This document shows positions 19,442-27,982 of a stretch of DNA of 64,000 nt, one piece after another. Below the pieces are notes generated by a model that saw only the letters and a program-made list of their open reading frames with translations, had not been told where the DNA came from and searched no databases. Source of the DNA: JAIOSF01 sp047159865 (GTDB lineage: Bacteria > Campylobacterota > Campylobacteria > Campylobacterales > Arcobacteraceae); NCBI RefSeq assembly GCF_047159865.1, contig NZ_AP038804.1, forward strand, positions 806,001-870,000. Reading direction: 5' to 3'. Position numbers and translations under genes: made by a program. How positions within the stretch are numbered: position 1 is the stretch's first letter; every line of letters starts with the position of its first letter.

Positions 19442-19687
19442 ATGACAAAAATCATGTCAGTAAGCCAAGTAAGAGCAGATATTTATAATGTGATGGATGA
19501 AACTGCACAAACGCATGAGCCAGTACTTATCACTGGAAAAAGAAATAATGCAGTGATGGTTTCACAAGAAGATTGGAATGCAATCGAAGAAACACTGTAT
19601 TTAAATGCTATACCAAATATGGTATCTTCAATTCAAGAATCAATGAATGCTCCAGATAGCGAGTTTAGTGAATCTGTTGAATGGTAG
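19442..19687 (+). CDS. yefM: YefM/Phd-family antitoxin
   Basis: An 81-residue antitoxin. The N-terminal fold reads MSVSQVRADIYNVMDET, followed by EPVLITGKRNNAVMVSQEDW, the classic Phd/YefM DNA-binding domain. The C-terminal ~25 residues are acidic, as expected for the disordered segment that wraps the toxin. The gene overlaps the toxin gene by seven bases. It is expected to neutralise the YoeB-like toxin and repress the promoter at 19387. Confidence 0.92.
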   Translation: MTKIMSVSQVRADIYNVMDETAQTHEPVLITGKRNNAVMVSQEDWNAIEETLYLNAIPNMVSSIQESMNAPDSEFSESVEW

Positions 19688-19950
19688 AGTACAAAATACT
19701 TTATAGTAAATTTGCATTAAAAGATGCAAAAAAACTATCAAGTGCTAACTTAAGTAAAAAAGCAAAAGAACTTATCGAAACGATTAAAAAAAACCCATTT
19801 CAAAATCCACCACCTTATGAAAAATTGGTTGGTAATTTAAATGGTTCATATTCAAGAAGAATAAATATTAAACATAGAATAGTTTATGAAGTAAGAGAAA
19901 TGGATAAAGTAATTAGAATCTCTCGAATGTGGTCACATTACGGAGAATAG
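19681..19950 (+). CDS. yoeB: Txe/YoeB-family mRNA interferase toxin
   Basis: An 89-residue RelE-superfamily toxin expected to cut mRNA on the ribosome. The catalytic positions of E. coli YoeB (Glu46, Arg65, His83, Tyr84) correspond to Glu47 (PYEKLV), Arg66 (KHRIVY) and His86-Tyr87 (MWSHY) here, so it looks intact. It is translationally coupled to the antitoxin. The pair is convergent with trxB and flanked by direct repeats, a sign of recent acquisition. Confidence 0.93.
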   Translation: MVEYKILYSKFALKDAKKLSSANLSKKAKELIETIKKNPFQNPPPYEKLVGNLNGSYSRRINIKHRIVYEVREMDKVIRISRMWSHYGE

Positions 19951-19963
19951 CTAATCAGAGATA

Positions 19964-19998
19964 AAAAAAGGGAAGAGATACAATCTCTTCCCTTTTTT
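19964..19998. terminator. bidirectional terminator between yoeB and trxB
   Basis: A 16-base perfect inverted repeat (AAAAAAGGGAAGAGAT and its complement) surrounds an ACA loop. A-tract and T-tract ends let it work in both directions. It serves the convergent toxin and trxB transcripts and is the right-hand, undamaged copy of the repeat. Confidence 0.92.
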
Positions 19999-20052
19999 AT
20001 TACTTCATAAGAAAGCTTATACGGCTTTTCTTATTGAAGGTATGAAATAGCA
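19970..20052. repeat. direct repeat, right copy (terminator plus intact trxB 3' end)
   Basis: This copy contains the functional trxB stop codon and downstream terminator. The left copy at 19301-19382 carries mutations. The pattern resembles a target-gene tail re-created at the edge of an inserted segment. Confidence 0.88.
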
Positions 20053-20960
20053 CCTATTCCTGCTGTTGCACCATCACCAGCTGCACATACAACTTGTTTT
20101 GGAGCATCGATTCTGATATCACCAGCTGCGAATAGTCCAGGAACTGATGTTTCCATCTTAAGATTTACGATAACTTCACCAGCTTCGTTTGTATCACATA
20201 AAAATGATCCATCTTCTTGCTTTAAAGTATCATTTAAAATATTTCTACCAACAAATACAAAACACCCTAAACCATCTAAAGTTTTAGTCTCACCTGTAGT
20301 TTTATCTTTTACGATTACACCAGTAACACCCATAGCATCACCAATAATCTCTTCAGTTGTATGATTCATCACTTTTACAATGTTATCAAACTTTTCTAGT
20401 TTTTCTACTTCGTGTGGACTAGCTTTAAACTCATCTCTTCTGTGTACAATATAAACTGTTTTACAAATGTTAGCTAAAAAGATCGCTTCCTCAACAGCAG
20501 TATCACCACCACCTAAAACAACTACATCTTTACCTTTGTAAAAAAATCCATCACAAGTAGCACAAGTACTTACACCCTTACCAAAGAACTCTTTTTCACC
20601 TTTGATACCAGCTGGTTTAGGAACACTTCCTGTTGCTATTAAAACTGATTTTGCTTCTTGTGTTGAACCATCACCTAAAGTAAGAGTAAAAATATCTCCT
20701 GATTTAGTTACTTGTTTAATTTCTGCCATTTCATGCTTAAGACCAAATCTTTTACATTGTTCTGGCCATTTATCCATAAGTTCCATACCTGTTACGACTT
20801 CAAGTTGTCCTGGGTAATTTTCTATCTCACTACTTTGTGTGATTTGTCCACCAGGCATACCCATCTCAAACATAGTAACTTCTTTTAAACCACCTCTTGT
20901 AGCATATAGTCCAGCTGTCAATCCAGAAGGTCCTCCACCGATAATTGCAAAATCTAACAT
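20031..20960 (-). CDS. trxB: thioredoxin-disulfide reductase
   Basis: A 309-residue flavoenzyme that reduces thioredoxin with NADPH. The FAD motif is GGGPSGLTAG, the redox-active cysteines are in CATCDGF, the NADPH motif is GGGDTAVEEA, and the C-terminal FAD segment is GLFAAGDIR. The last codons run into the direct repeat described at 19970, and the tail is intact. It has a good AAGGAAAT ribosome binding site and appears to be monocistronic. Confidence 0.96.
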   Translation of the reverse strand: MLDFAIIGGGPSGLTAGLYATRGGLKEVTMFEMGMPGGQITQSSEIENYPGQLEVVTGMELMDKWPEQCKRFGLKHEMAEIKQVTKSGDIFTLTLGDGSTQEAKSVLIATGSVPKPAGIKGEKEFFGKGVSTCATCDGFFYKGKDVVVLGGGDTAVEEAIFLANICKTVYIVHRRDEFKASPHEVEKLEKFDNIVKVMNHTTEEIIGDAMGVTGVIVKDKTTGETKTLDGLGCFVFVGRNILNDTLKQEDGSFLCDTNEAGEVIVNLKMETSVPGLFAAGDIRIDAPKQVVCAAGDGATAGIGAISYLQ

Positions 20961-21090
20961 TCATATTTCCTTATATTAATTATTAGACAAATTTTACTCT
21001 TTATTATCTTGTAATAGACTTTAAGATCTCGGTTAACTATTTAAATAAAGAATTATTATCTAAAGATAAAAATTATCCATTATACTTTTT

Positions 21091-22050
21091 TTAACTTTCT
21101 GCTAAAATTGAGATATGATTATTTTTTACTTCAAGATAAAGTAGTTTTTTACCTACAAATTTATATCTTTTTGTTTTGTACTCTTCATCCATAATAACTT
21201 TAAATAATTTTTTATTTAAATCATTAGGATAAGGGATAACATTAATATTGTAAAACCTAATTGACTTATGTTCTTGTCTATTAAAGATTTTTTTCTTAAA
21301 TTTTTTAAACTCTTCTATTCTTTGACCATTAGCTTTTTGAAAATCTTGATCATAAAAAGAAAGATATGTATTTAGGTCATTATACTTCCATGCATCACGC
21401 CACTTAAAAACACTAGAAAGTACAATACTTAAATCATTTTTTGAAACTTCTTCTAGTTTATTTTCACTTATTACTAATACTGAATTTTTAATATTGATTT
21501 TTTTATCTAAAGTTGTTATCTTATCATTATCTAAAGCGATACAACCCTCAGTATAATCATCTCTTTCTTCTTTAAATGGTAATCCATGTATCCATATTCC
21601 ATGTCCAGTTTTTCCTTGACTCTTATCATATAAATTTGGATAGTTCGTTGTTAAAGCTAGTGGACCATAAAATTGATCAATTTTTGTAATTCTTTTTGTA
21701 ATATTATATGCACCAAGTGGTGTTTTTAAGTCACCTTCAACTTTTTTATCACCATTTGCTTTTCCAATAAATACAGAAGAATCAAATAATTGTTTTTTAT
21801 TTTTTGTGTCGTATAGTTTAATATCTTTCATATCTTTTTGACAAATCATCACATATTGTATAGATTCATAATACCCATTTGTGACATCTTTGTTAGCTAA
21901 ATTATAGTCCCAATACCGCTTTGTTTTTAACTGTTTTGCTATCTCTTGTTCAACAGCACTTATCCCTTGTGTTCTGTATAATTCAATTATATCTAGTGAA
22001 TTAGCCCATAAAGAATTAAAAAGAAAGAGTGATAAAATTACATATTTCAT
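21091..22050 (-). CDS. YkuD-domain L,D-carboxypeptidase (Csd6/Pgp2-like)
   Basis: A 319-residue periplasmic protein with signal peptide (MKYVILSLFLFNSLWA). The YkuD domain, about residues 68-195, has the active-site signature GIWIHGLP and TEGCIAL, with catalytic Cys. The C-terminal ~110 residues resemble the NTF2-like domain found in Helicobacter Csd6 and Campylobacter Pgp2. These trim peptidoglycan tetrapeptides to tripeptides and set cell curvature. Divergent from an M23 peptidase gene of the same cell-shape group, which supports the assignment. A plain L,D-transpeptidase is the alternative. Confidence 0.85.
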   Translation of the reverse strand: MKYVILSLFLFNSLWANSLDIIELYRTQGISAVEQEIAKQLKTKRYWDYNLANKDVTNGYYESIQYVMICQKDMKDIKLYDTKNKKQLFDSSVFIGKANGDKKVEGDLKTPLGAYNITKRITKIDQFYGPLALTTNYPNLYDKSQGKTGHGIWIHGLPFKEERDDYTEGCIALDNDKITTLDKKINIKNSVLVISENKLEEVSKNDLSIVLSSVFKWRDAWKYNDLNTYLSFYDQDFQKANGQRIEEFKKFKKKIFNRQEHKSIRFYNINVIPYPNDLNKKLFKVIMDEEYKTKRYKFVGKKLLYLEVKNNHISILAES

Positions 22051-22119
22051 AAATATTACCTAAATTTTAAGATATCATATTGTATACTAATAGCCTTAAA
22101 TTACACAAAAGAGTTTTAT

Positions 22120-23277
22120 TTGAAAATTATATTATCCCTTATTTTAGCCTTTACATTACATTTTGCCTCAACCGTCCAAGAAGAAGTTTGGTGGAAAGGG
22201 GAAACCCTCTTAACTTTTTTTGATAAACATAATATTCCACAAGATATTTACTTTAATCTTTCAAAGACAGATAAAGAGTTATGTAGTGAGATATATGCTG
22301 GTGTCTTATTTCAAATGATGTTCAATGAAAATCATAAACTAACCCAAGCACTTATTCCTATAAGTGAAGAGATGCAAATCCACTTATTTAAAGATGAAAA
22401 AGATAAATTTACACTAGACATCATCCCTATAGAGTTTCAAAAAGTAAGACAAGCGATTACTATTCCTATTAAAAATTCACCTTATCAAGATATTGTTGAA
22501 ACAACAGGAAATAAAGCTCTTGCAAATGAATTCATAATAGCATTTAAAAAATCTGTAAACTTTAGACGATTGAGAAAAGATGACTTAGTTTCTATAGTAT
22601 ACACTCAGAAAATTCGTATGGGAAGATATTTTGGTACACCTGAAATTTTAGGAGCTTCTGTACAAATACGAAAAAAAACTTATTATATTTTTGAAAATCC
22701 AGATGATAAAAGATATTACAACGATCAAGCAAAAAGTCTTACTAGTTTTATGCTAAGAACTCCTCTTCGATATAACAGAATCTCAAGTAAATTTACACTT
22801 AAAAGATTTCACCCTATTCTTAAAAGATATAGAGCTCATTTAGGAGTCGATTTTGCTGCACCAACAGGAAGAAGAGTAAATGCTACAGCTGATGGTAAAA
22901 TCATCCACAAAGGGAGAAAAGGTGGTTATGGTAAAACCGTAATGATTCGACATAAAAACGGACTAAAATCTCTTTATGCACATCTAAATAGCTATAACAA
23001 CAAAATACGAGTTGGTTCTTATGTAAAGCAAGGGCAATTTATTGGTCGTGTTGGAACTACAGGACGAAGTACTGGTCCCCATTTGCATTTTGGATTATAC
23101 AAAAACGGAAGAGCTGTTGATCCTTTAAAAATAATCAGTGTAACAAAAACAAAACTTGTTGGTAAAAAAAGAAAAGATTTTTTGAAGACAGTTTCAGCTA
23201 TAAAAAAAGAGTTAAAAGATTCGTTAAACAACAAAATTATGAAAATAGAAAAGTTTGAGATGGCTTATAAAATATAA
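22120..23277 (+). CDS. M23 peptidoglycan endopeptidase, Csd3-like
   Basis: A 385-residue secreted metallopeptidase. A signal peptide is followed by an inhibitory N-terminal region (about 20-215), then an M23/LytM domain with HLGVDFAAP (zinc His and Asp), SLYAHL and GPHLHFGL. Length and layout match Csd3 (HdpA) of Helicobacter, a D,D-endopeptidase/carboxypeptidase affecting helical shape. The start is TTG at 22120, with AAAAGAG upstream. mgtE follows after 12 bases. The Csd6-like gene is divergent, so the two cell-shape genes share a promoter region. Confidence 0.87.
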   Translation: MKIILSLILAFTLHFASTVQEEVWWKGETLLTFFDKHNIPQDIYFNLSKTDKELCSEIYAGVLFQMMFNENHKLTQALIPISEEMQIHLFKDEKDKFTLDIIPIEFQKVRQAITIPIKNSPYQDIVETTGNKALANEFIIAFKKSVNFRRLRKDDLVSIVYTQKIRMGRYFGTPEILGASVQIRKKTYYIFENPDDKRYYNDQAKSLTSFMLRTPLRYNRISSKFTLKRFHPILKRYRAHLGVDFAAPTGRRVNATADGKIIHKGRKGGYGKTVMIRHKNGLKSLYAHLNSYNNKIRVGSYVKQGQFIGRVGTTGRSTGPHLHFGLYKNGRAVDPLKIISVTKTKLVGKKRKDFLKTVSAIKKELKDSLNNKIMKIEKFEMAYKI

Positions 23278-23289
23278 AAAAGGCAAACA

Positions 23290-24642
23290 ATGAAAGCTCA
23301 AAATTTAGATCATGAATTAGAAACAATACTCCAAAATTTTGAAGAACTTCACCCAGCTGATATAGCTGGAGAACTTAAACAAATCAATAAAAAAGATAAA
23401 GAAAAGTTTTATGCTATTTTACATAAAATTCCAGAAGAGTTTTTAGGAGATGTTTTACTCGAACTTCCTGAATCTTTAAGAGATAAAGCATACAAATCTC
23501 TCTCTTCTGGTGAAATATCACAAGCACTAAAAACACTCGAAACAGATGATGCAACAGATATCATTCAAGATATTGAAGAGATTGATCAGCAAAAAGCATC
23601 TGCTGTTTTAAATTCATTGGATCAAGATGATCAGGATGATATTAATTGGCTAAAAAAATACGATGAAGATGTCGCTGGTGCGTATATGCAGATCGAGCTT
23701 TTTAGTGCTAATCAAAATGAAACAATTCAAGACTCAATCAATAGACTAAAAATGCAAAAAGAAAAAAACAAACTCGAAAATGTGCATCAAGTTTTTGTTA
23801 CTGATGATAATAGTACCTTATTAGCTGCACTCTCATTAGAAGATCTTTTGACTTATGATTTTGATATCACATACAAAGAGATACTTCTCCTTGATATAGA
23901 AAACAACTACAAGCCATTATCAGTAAAAGCTGAAGATGATATAGAAAATGTCGTAAAACTTTTTGAAAGTTATAATCTTTCTGTTGTCGCAGTAACTGGA
24001 TATAAAAATAGATTACTTGGAAGAATCACCTCTGATGATATTTTAGATGTTGTTGAACAAAGTGCAACAGAACAGATGTATCAACTAGCAGGGGTTGATG
24101 ATGAATTTGAGCAAGAGGAAGAGCTTTTACAAACAAGTAAAAAAAGAGCTTCTTGGTTATTTATCAACCTACTTACAGCGATATTAGCTTCAATAGTGAT
24201 TGGTGTTTTTGATGAAACTTTAAAACAGTATATTGCGCTTGCAATTTTAATGCCAATTGTAGCCTCAATGGGTGGAAATGCAGGAACACAAACTCTAGCT
24301 GTAATGGTTCGTCAATTAGCACTTGGAGATATCAATGAGCAAAATGGGAAAGATGCTGTCAAAAAAGAGATACTTATCGCACTTTTAAATGGCTGTTTAT
24401 TTGCAGTTTTATTAGGAGGTATTGCAGCTTTTTGGTTTAATAATATTATACTAGGTTTTGTTATTGCGCTCTCAATGGTTATTACCCTTTTTAGTGCAGG
24501 TTTTTTTGGTGCAGTGATCCCTTTGGCACTCAAAAAAGTTGATATCGACCCAGCAATTGGTAGTACTGTTTTACTTACTACAGTAACTGACATTATGGGA
24601 TTTTTTAGTTTTCTTGCTTTAGCAACATATTTCTTAGTATAA
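23290..24642 (+). CDS. mgtE: magnesium transporter MgtE
   Basis: A 450-residue Mg2+ channel. An N-terminal superhelical acidic domain (about 1-130, with ELHPADIAGEL) and tandem CBS domains (about 135-255) gate the pore. Five C-terminal membrane helices (about 285-450) include MPIVASMGGNAGTQTLAV, the family's pore signature. The length is standard. The gene follows the M23 peptidase by 12 bases and precedes a small thioredoxin by 8. Confidence 0.95.
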   Translation: MKAQNLDHELETILQNFEELHPADIAGELKQINKKDKEKFYAILHKIPEEFLGDVLLELPESLRDKAYKSLSSGEISQALKTLETDDATDIIQDIEEIDQQKASAVLNSLDQDDQDDINWLKKYDEDVAGAYMQIELFSANQNETIQDSINRLKMQKEKNKLENVHQVFVTDDNSTLLAALSLEDLLTYDFDITYKEILLLDIENNYKPLSVKAEDDIENVVKLFESYNLSVVAVTGYKNRLLGRITSDDILDVVEQSATEQMYQLAGVDDEFEQEEELLQTSKKRASWLFINLLTAILASIVIGVFDETLKQYIALAILMPIVASMGGNAGTQTLAVMVRQLALGDINEQNGKDAVKKEILIALLNGCLFAVLLGGIAAFWFNNIILGFVIALSMVITLFSAGFFGAVIPLALKKVDIDPAIGSTVLLTTVTDIMGFFSFLALATYFLV

Positions 24643-24650
24643 GGGTTATT

Positions 24651-24968
24651 GTGGATATTATCGAAGTAGAAGAGATACTACACAAAAATGATTTAGTTAT
24701 GGTATATTTTAGTGGTAATAATTGTGGCGTTTGTACAGCACTCATGCCAAAAATCAAAGAAAGTTTTACCAAGAATTTTCCAAAAATGAAACAAGTATAT
24801 ATCAATGCAAATGATTTTCCAAAAACTGCGGCACATTATAATATTTTTACCATACCATCAGTACTTATTTTTTTTGAAAATAAAGAAACAAAAAGAGAAA
24901 GTCGACATATTTCTGTAGATAACTTAGTACTATCTACAAAAAGAGTCTATGATATTTTTTTTAGTTAA
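24651..24968 (+). CDS. thioredoxin-like protein
   Basis: A 105-residue thioredoxin-fold protein without a signal peptide. The active site is CGVC in the usual place after the second strand, and the conserved cis-proline is in FTIPSVLIFF. The CGVC pair differs from the CGPC of standard thioredoxin, so it may serve a dedicated partner. The start is GTG at 24651 with AAGGG upstream. It sits in a run of same-strand genes between mgtE and a haem-binding protein. Confidence 0.85.
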   Translation: MDIIEVEEILHKNDLVMVYFSGNNCGVCTALMPKIKESFTKNFPKMKQVYINANDFPKTAAHYNIFTIPSVLIFFENKETKRESRHISVDNLVLSTKRVYDIFFS

Positions 24969-24980
24969 AAGGAATTTATT

Positions 24981-25403
24981 ATGAAAAAAACTTTATATAT
25001 AACATTGATTGTTTTTCTATCTTTGCAACTCATACCCGCCAAAATTAACAACCCATCAAGTGATAAAAATCTAGAGATAAAAGCACCTCAGGAGGTTATG
25101 AGTATTTTAAAAAGGTCTTGTTATGATTGCCATTCTAACGAAGTGAAAACACCGTGGTATGCAAGTATAGCCCCTGCATCATTTTTTATCAAAAATCATG
25201 TAGATTTAGGAAGGAAATGGCTCAATTTTTCTACTTGGGAAAATTACTCAGAAAAAGATAAAGATAAAAAACTACAAGGAATTTTTAGAACAGTATATGC
25301 AGCTATGCCATTAGCGAGTTATGTATCATTGCATAAAGATGCAAAACTTACAAAAGATGAGATAAAACTTATGAGAGATTGGACAGGAAAAGCACCATTT
25401 TAG
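24981..25403 (+). CDS. haem-binding domain protein (Haem_bd family)
   Basis: A 140-residue exported protein. A hydrophobic signal (about 1-20) is followed by one haem c attachment motif, CYDCH, in the context CYDCHSNEVKTPWYASIAP, which is typical of the Haem_bd/DUF cytochrome family. The C-terminal half has conserved Trp residues (WLNFSTWENY) and ends with MRDWTGKAPF. It is probably a periplasmic monohaem electron carrier or sensor. Its stop codon overlaps that of the convergent histidine kinase gene. Confidence 0.85.
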   Translation: MKKTLYITLIVFLSLQLIPAKINNPSSDKNLEIKAPQEVMSILKRSCYDCHSNEVKTPWYASIAPASFFIKNHVDLGRKWLNFSTWENYSEKDKDKKLQGIFRTVYAAMPLASYVSLHKDAKLTKDEIKLMRDWTGKAPF

Positions 25404-27298
25404 TTTAGCTCTACTAATCCCTCGTTATCTAAGGGTAGTTCAATAATAAAGTTAGCTCCATAATACTCCTTTTCTCCATAGATAAAAGTTTTGTTTTCTA
25501 CTTTTAAAATACCATTCATATTTTCAATAATTTGGTGTGTCATATAAAGACCTAATCCTGTTCCTTGAGTCTGGTGTTTTGTAGTAAAATAGGGTTCAAA
25601 TATTTTATTGATAATTTCACTAGGGATTCCACCCGCATTATCTTGAATATTGATGATGACATTGTTATTGTTTTTTTCAGCGGATATAAGAATATATTTT
25701 TCATTAGAAAAAGTATTCAATGTTGTAAAAATATCTGCAGCATTATTAAATATATTTAAAAAAACTTGGACTAACTCATTTTCAATCCCTTGTATATTAA
25801 AAGTTTCATGAAAATGTTCGATAACATTTATATTATTTGCCTTTAGATTTGCATTTACTATTGCCAAAGTTTTTTGAATAGTTAAAGTTACTTCAAATGT
25901 AGTTGTAGTTTTATCAGCTTTCAGAAAATTCTGAAAACTCTCAATAGTTTCACTTAAAAATTTTGTATTTTCAACTATATTGTCTAGCTCTTTAATAGTC
26001 TCCTCTCGCTCCTCTATCTCGAACTCATAATTAAGTTTTATCCCTCCAGCCGCAATAGATATGGCACAAAGTGGCTGTCTCCATTGATGAGAGATATTTC
26101 CTATCATCTCCCCCATTGAAGCCATTTTTGTTTGATCAACAAGAATTTTTTCTTGTTTTTTTAAATCGGTTATATTTAAAACAGCAATAATCTTAAGCAA
26201 CTTATTATCTATATCAATATTTCGTTCTTTAAATTGAACATAATACTTTTTCCCTTTTTGAGTAAAGATTGTTTCTTCAAAGAAATGATCGATTTTATTA
26301 TCTAAAATGTCATTTTTATGATCATCTGTTATCTTATTAAATATCTCAAATATCTCTTTATTTAAAATTTCATTTTTTGATGAATATTCTAAAAATGAAA
26401 CTGCTTCATTGTTACAATTGATACAAATGTTCTTTTCAAAAATGAACATTGCACCAATTGAAGCATCTAAAAGTTCTTTGAATTGTTTAAGGCTATACTC
26501 TATTTGTTCATTTTGTTCTATAATAATTTTTTTTGTTCTAGACGATTGTACTAGAATATCTACTTTAAGAATAAACTCTTCATTTAAAAAAGGTTTTTTT
26601 AGAAAATCTTTTGCTCCACCTTTTAGTGCATCACGAACTACAGATGGATGTTCATCATCAGATAAAGCTAATACGAAAAAACTATTTAAAAGATACATAT
26701 CTCTTAATCCCTCAAGTACATTTAAACTTGAAATCTCTTGTAGATTCATATCTAGTATCAATAAAGAGATCTCATTGTTTTTTAATATCTCTAAACCTTC
26801 ATTTAAACTTGTAGCAATGAGTACTTTATAGTTTCTACTTTGCAACATAGTTGCTATTTGAACACAAAGAGTTTCCGAGTTGTCAATCACTAAAATTGTT
26901 TCATCATTATTTGTATACAAAGAATATACACTTTCAGCAATATCATCTATAATATAATCTAACTTCTTATTTAAAAGGTGATAGTCAATAATCCCTTGTG
27001 CAAAATACTCCTCTCTTTGAGAAGCCTCGTCATCACTACTTACAAGGATAATTTTAAACTCTGGATATGAAGATATCGTTTCAAAAATATTTGTGTGAGA
27101 TTCACTCAAAATATCTGTATTTAAAATAATTAAATCTATTTTATTTTTTGATTTTTTTAAATAAGAAGTGATCTCTTGTTCATCAGAAACCTCTCTAACT
27201 TCAAATTTATATTCGGCGAGTCTTTTAGCCATTTGTGAACTAAGCTCTTTATTTTTATCTATTATTAAAATACGAATTTGTTTATCTTTTTTCATCAA
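25400..27298 (-). CDS. hybrid sensor histidine kinase (REC-REC-PAS-HisKA-HATPase)
   Basis: A 632-residue cytoplasmic kinase with no membrane segments. Two receiver domains come first (about 8-122 and 133-250), then a PAS-like region (about 270-385), an H-box with phospho-His near 402 (GNISHQWRQP) and a C-terminal HATPase (FNNAADI, DNAGGIP, GTGLGLYM). The second receiver has its acceptor aspartate at 182 (LLILDMN). The first has Asn at residue 60 where Asp is expected (LIILNTD), so it is probably not phosphorylated. Its inputs and outputs are unknown. Confidence 0.88.
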   Translation of the reverse strand: MMKKDKQIRILIIDKNKELSSQMAKRLAEYKFEVREVSDEQEITSYLKKSKNKIDLIILNTDILSESHTNIFETISSYPEFKIILVSSDDEASQREEYFAQGIIDYHLLNKKLDYIIDDIAESVYSLYTNNDETILVIDNSETLCVQIATMLQSRNYKVLIATSLNEGLEILKNNEISLLILDMNLQEISSLNVLEGLRDMYLLNSFFVLALSDDEHPSVVRDALKGGAKDFLKKPFLNEEFILKVDILVQSSRTKKIIIEQNEQIEYSLKQFKELLDASIGAMFIFEKNICINCNNEAVSFLEYSSKNEILNKEIFEIFNKITDDHKNDILDNKIDHFFEETIFTQKGKKYYVQFKERNIDIDNKLLKIIAVLNITDLKKQEKILVDQTKMASMGEMIGNISHQWRQPLCAISIAAGGIKLNYEFEIEEREETIKELDNIVENTKFLSETIESFQNFLKADKTTTTFEVTLTIQKTLAIVNANLKANNINVIEHFHETFNIQGIENELVQVFLNIFNNAADIFTTLNTFSNEKYILISAEKNNNNVIINIQDNAGGIPSEIINKIFEPYFTTKHQTQGTGLGLYMTHQIIENMNGILKVENKTFIYGEKEYYGANFIIELPLDNEGLVELN

Positions 27299-27318
27299 AT
27301 CATTCTATCGTAATTCTA

Positions 27319-27939
27319 TTAAATTTTAAAGTATCTTATTGAAGCAAAACCTTTTGCACCAGTTTGTATTACTGATTTTACATTTTCTGCATCAATTATT
27401 CCACCTAATGCAATAACCAAAAAATCTTCTTGTTGATATTTCGATACAATATCTTTTAAATTATCTAACCCTTTGGGTTTTCCCTTATCTTTCTTAAAAA
27501 AAATAGGTGAATAGGTCACAGCATCAGATTTGTATTTTTTTGCTAAGAGGATATCCTCTTCTGTATGACAACTAATGATAGTAAAAAGTTCGTTTTTTTT
27601 CATATCTTTCAAAAGATAAAATTGAGAGGAGTTTAAATGTATCCCATCAAAACCCAATTCAGTACAGAGTTCTATTTCACTATTAATAAGAATTTTTGGT
27701 ACTTTATATTTTCGACCAATTTCAAGACAAGTTTGTGCTAGTATTTTTTTCTTTATACTCTTTTTATCTCTAAAGCATAGAATATCAACTTCAAAATGCA
27801 TTAAAGCTTTACTCAAATTTCTTTTTAACTCTTCTGGAGTAGTGCCAAATTCATCAGGGTCAGTAATAAGATAAGATATAAAAAAAGGAGACTTCGATGA
27901 AGCCTCCTTTTTTATTGTATGCGTTGTCACTTCTTTCAT
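27319..27939 (-). CDS. thiamine phosphate synthase / TenI-like protein
   Basis: A 206-residue TIM-barrel protein resembling ThiE and TenI. The barrel begins SYLITDPDEFG. Later it has DGIHLNSSQF, SCHTEED, DAVTYSPIFFKKDKGKPKGL and VIALGGI. ThiE joins the thiamine pyrimidine and thiazole; TenI isomerises the thiazole. The diphosphate-binding residues are only partly evident, so I leave the symbol blank. A strong terminator hairpin lies inside codons 10-19, before the barrel, so expression may require readthrough or an unmapped internal signal. Confidence 0.72.
   Translation of the reverse strand: MKEVTTHTIKKEASSKSPFFISYLITDPDEFGTTPEELKRNLSKALMHFEVDILCFRDKKSIKKKILAQTCLEIGRKYKVPKILINSEIELCTELGFDGIHLNSSQFYLLKDMKKNELFTIISCHTEEDILLAKKYKSDAVTYSPIFFKKDKGKPKGLDNLKDIVSKYQQEDFLVIALGGIIDAENVKSVIQTGAKGFASIRYFKI
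27881..27913 (-). terminator. intrinsic terminator after atpB, inside the thiE-like coding region
   Basis: AAAAAAGGAG at 27881-27890 pairs with CTCCTTTTTT at 27904-27913. The inner TTC/GAA pairs extend the stem. Read on the minus strand, the hairpin ends in a long T tract. It would end atpB transcription but lies within the first 20 codons of the downstream thiE-like gene. Confidence 0.8.
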
Positions 27940-27956
27940 GACTCACACTAGTTTAA

Positions 27957-27982
27957 TGTGACAAGTCACACTAAATTTAGTG
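27957..27982. repeat. overlapping palindromes between atpB and the thiE-like gene
   Basis: TGTGACAAGTCACA (27957-27970; 6-base arms, AA spacer) overlaps CACTAAATTTAGTG (27969-27982, a perfect 14-base palindrome that includes the atpB stop). A related TCACACTAG stretch lies just below, at about 27943. They could be an operator or competing RNA hairpins upstream of the terminator. Confidence 0.6.

Noticed and set aside
19301..20052. CRISPR-like or integron cassette explanation of the repeats around the toxin-antitoxin genes
   Set aside because: There are only two copies, one being the trxB end itself. No spacers, attC-type site or integrase is seen.
26409..26831. 140-codon open frame antisense to the hybrid kinase
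   Set aside because: Shadow of the receiver-domain coding strand; no ribosome binding site and no recognisable domain.
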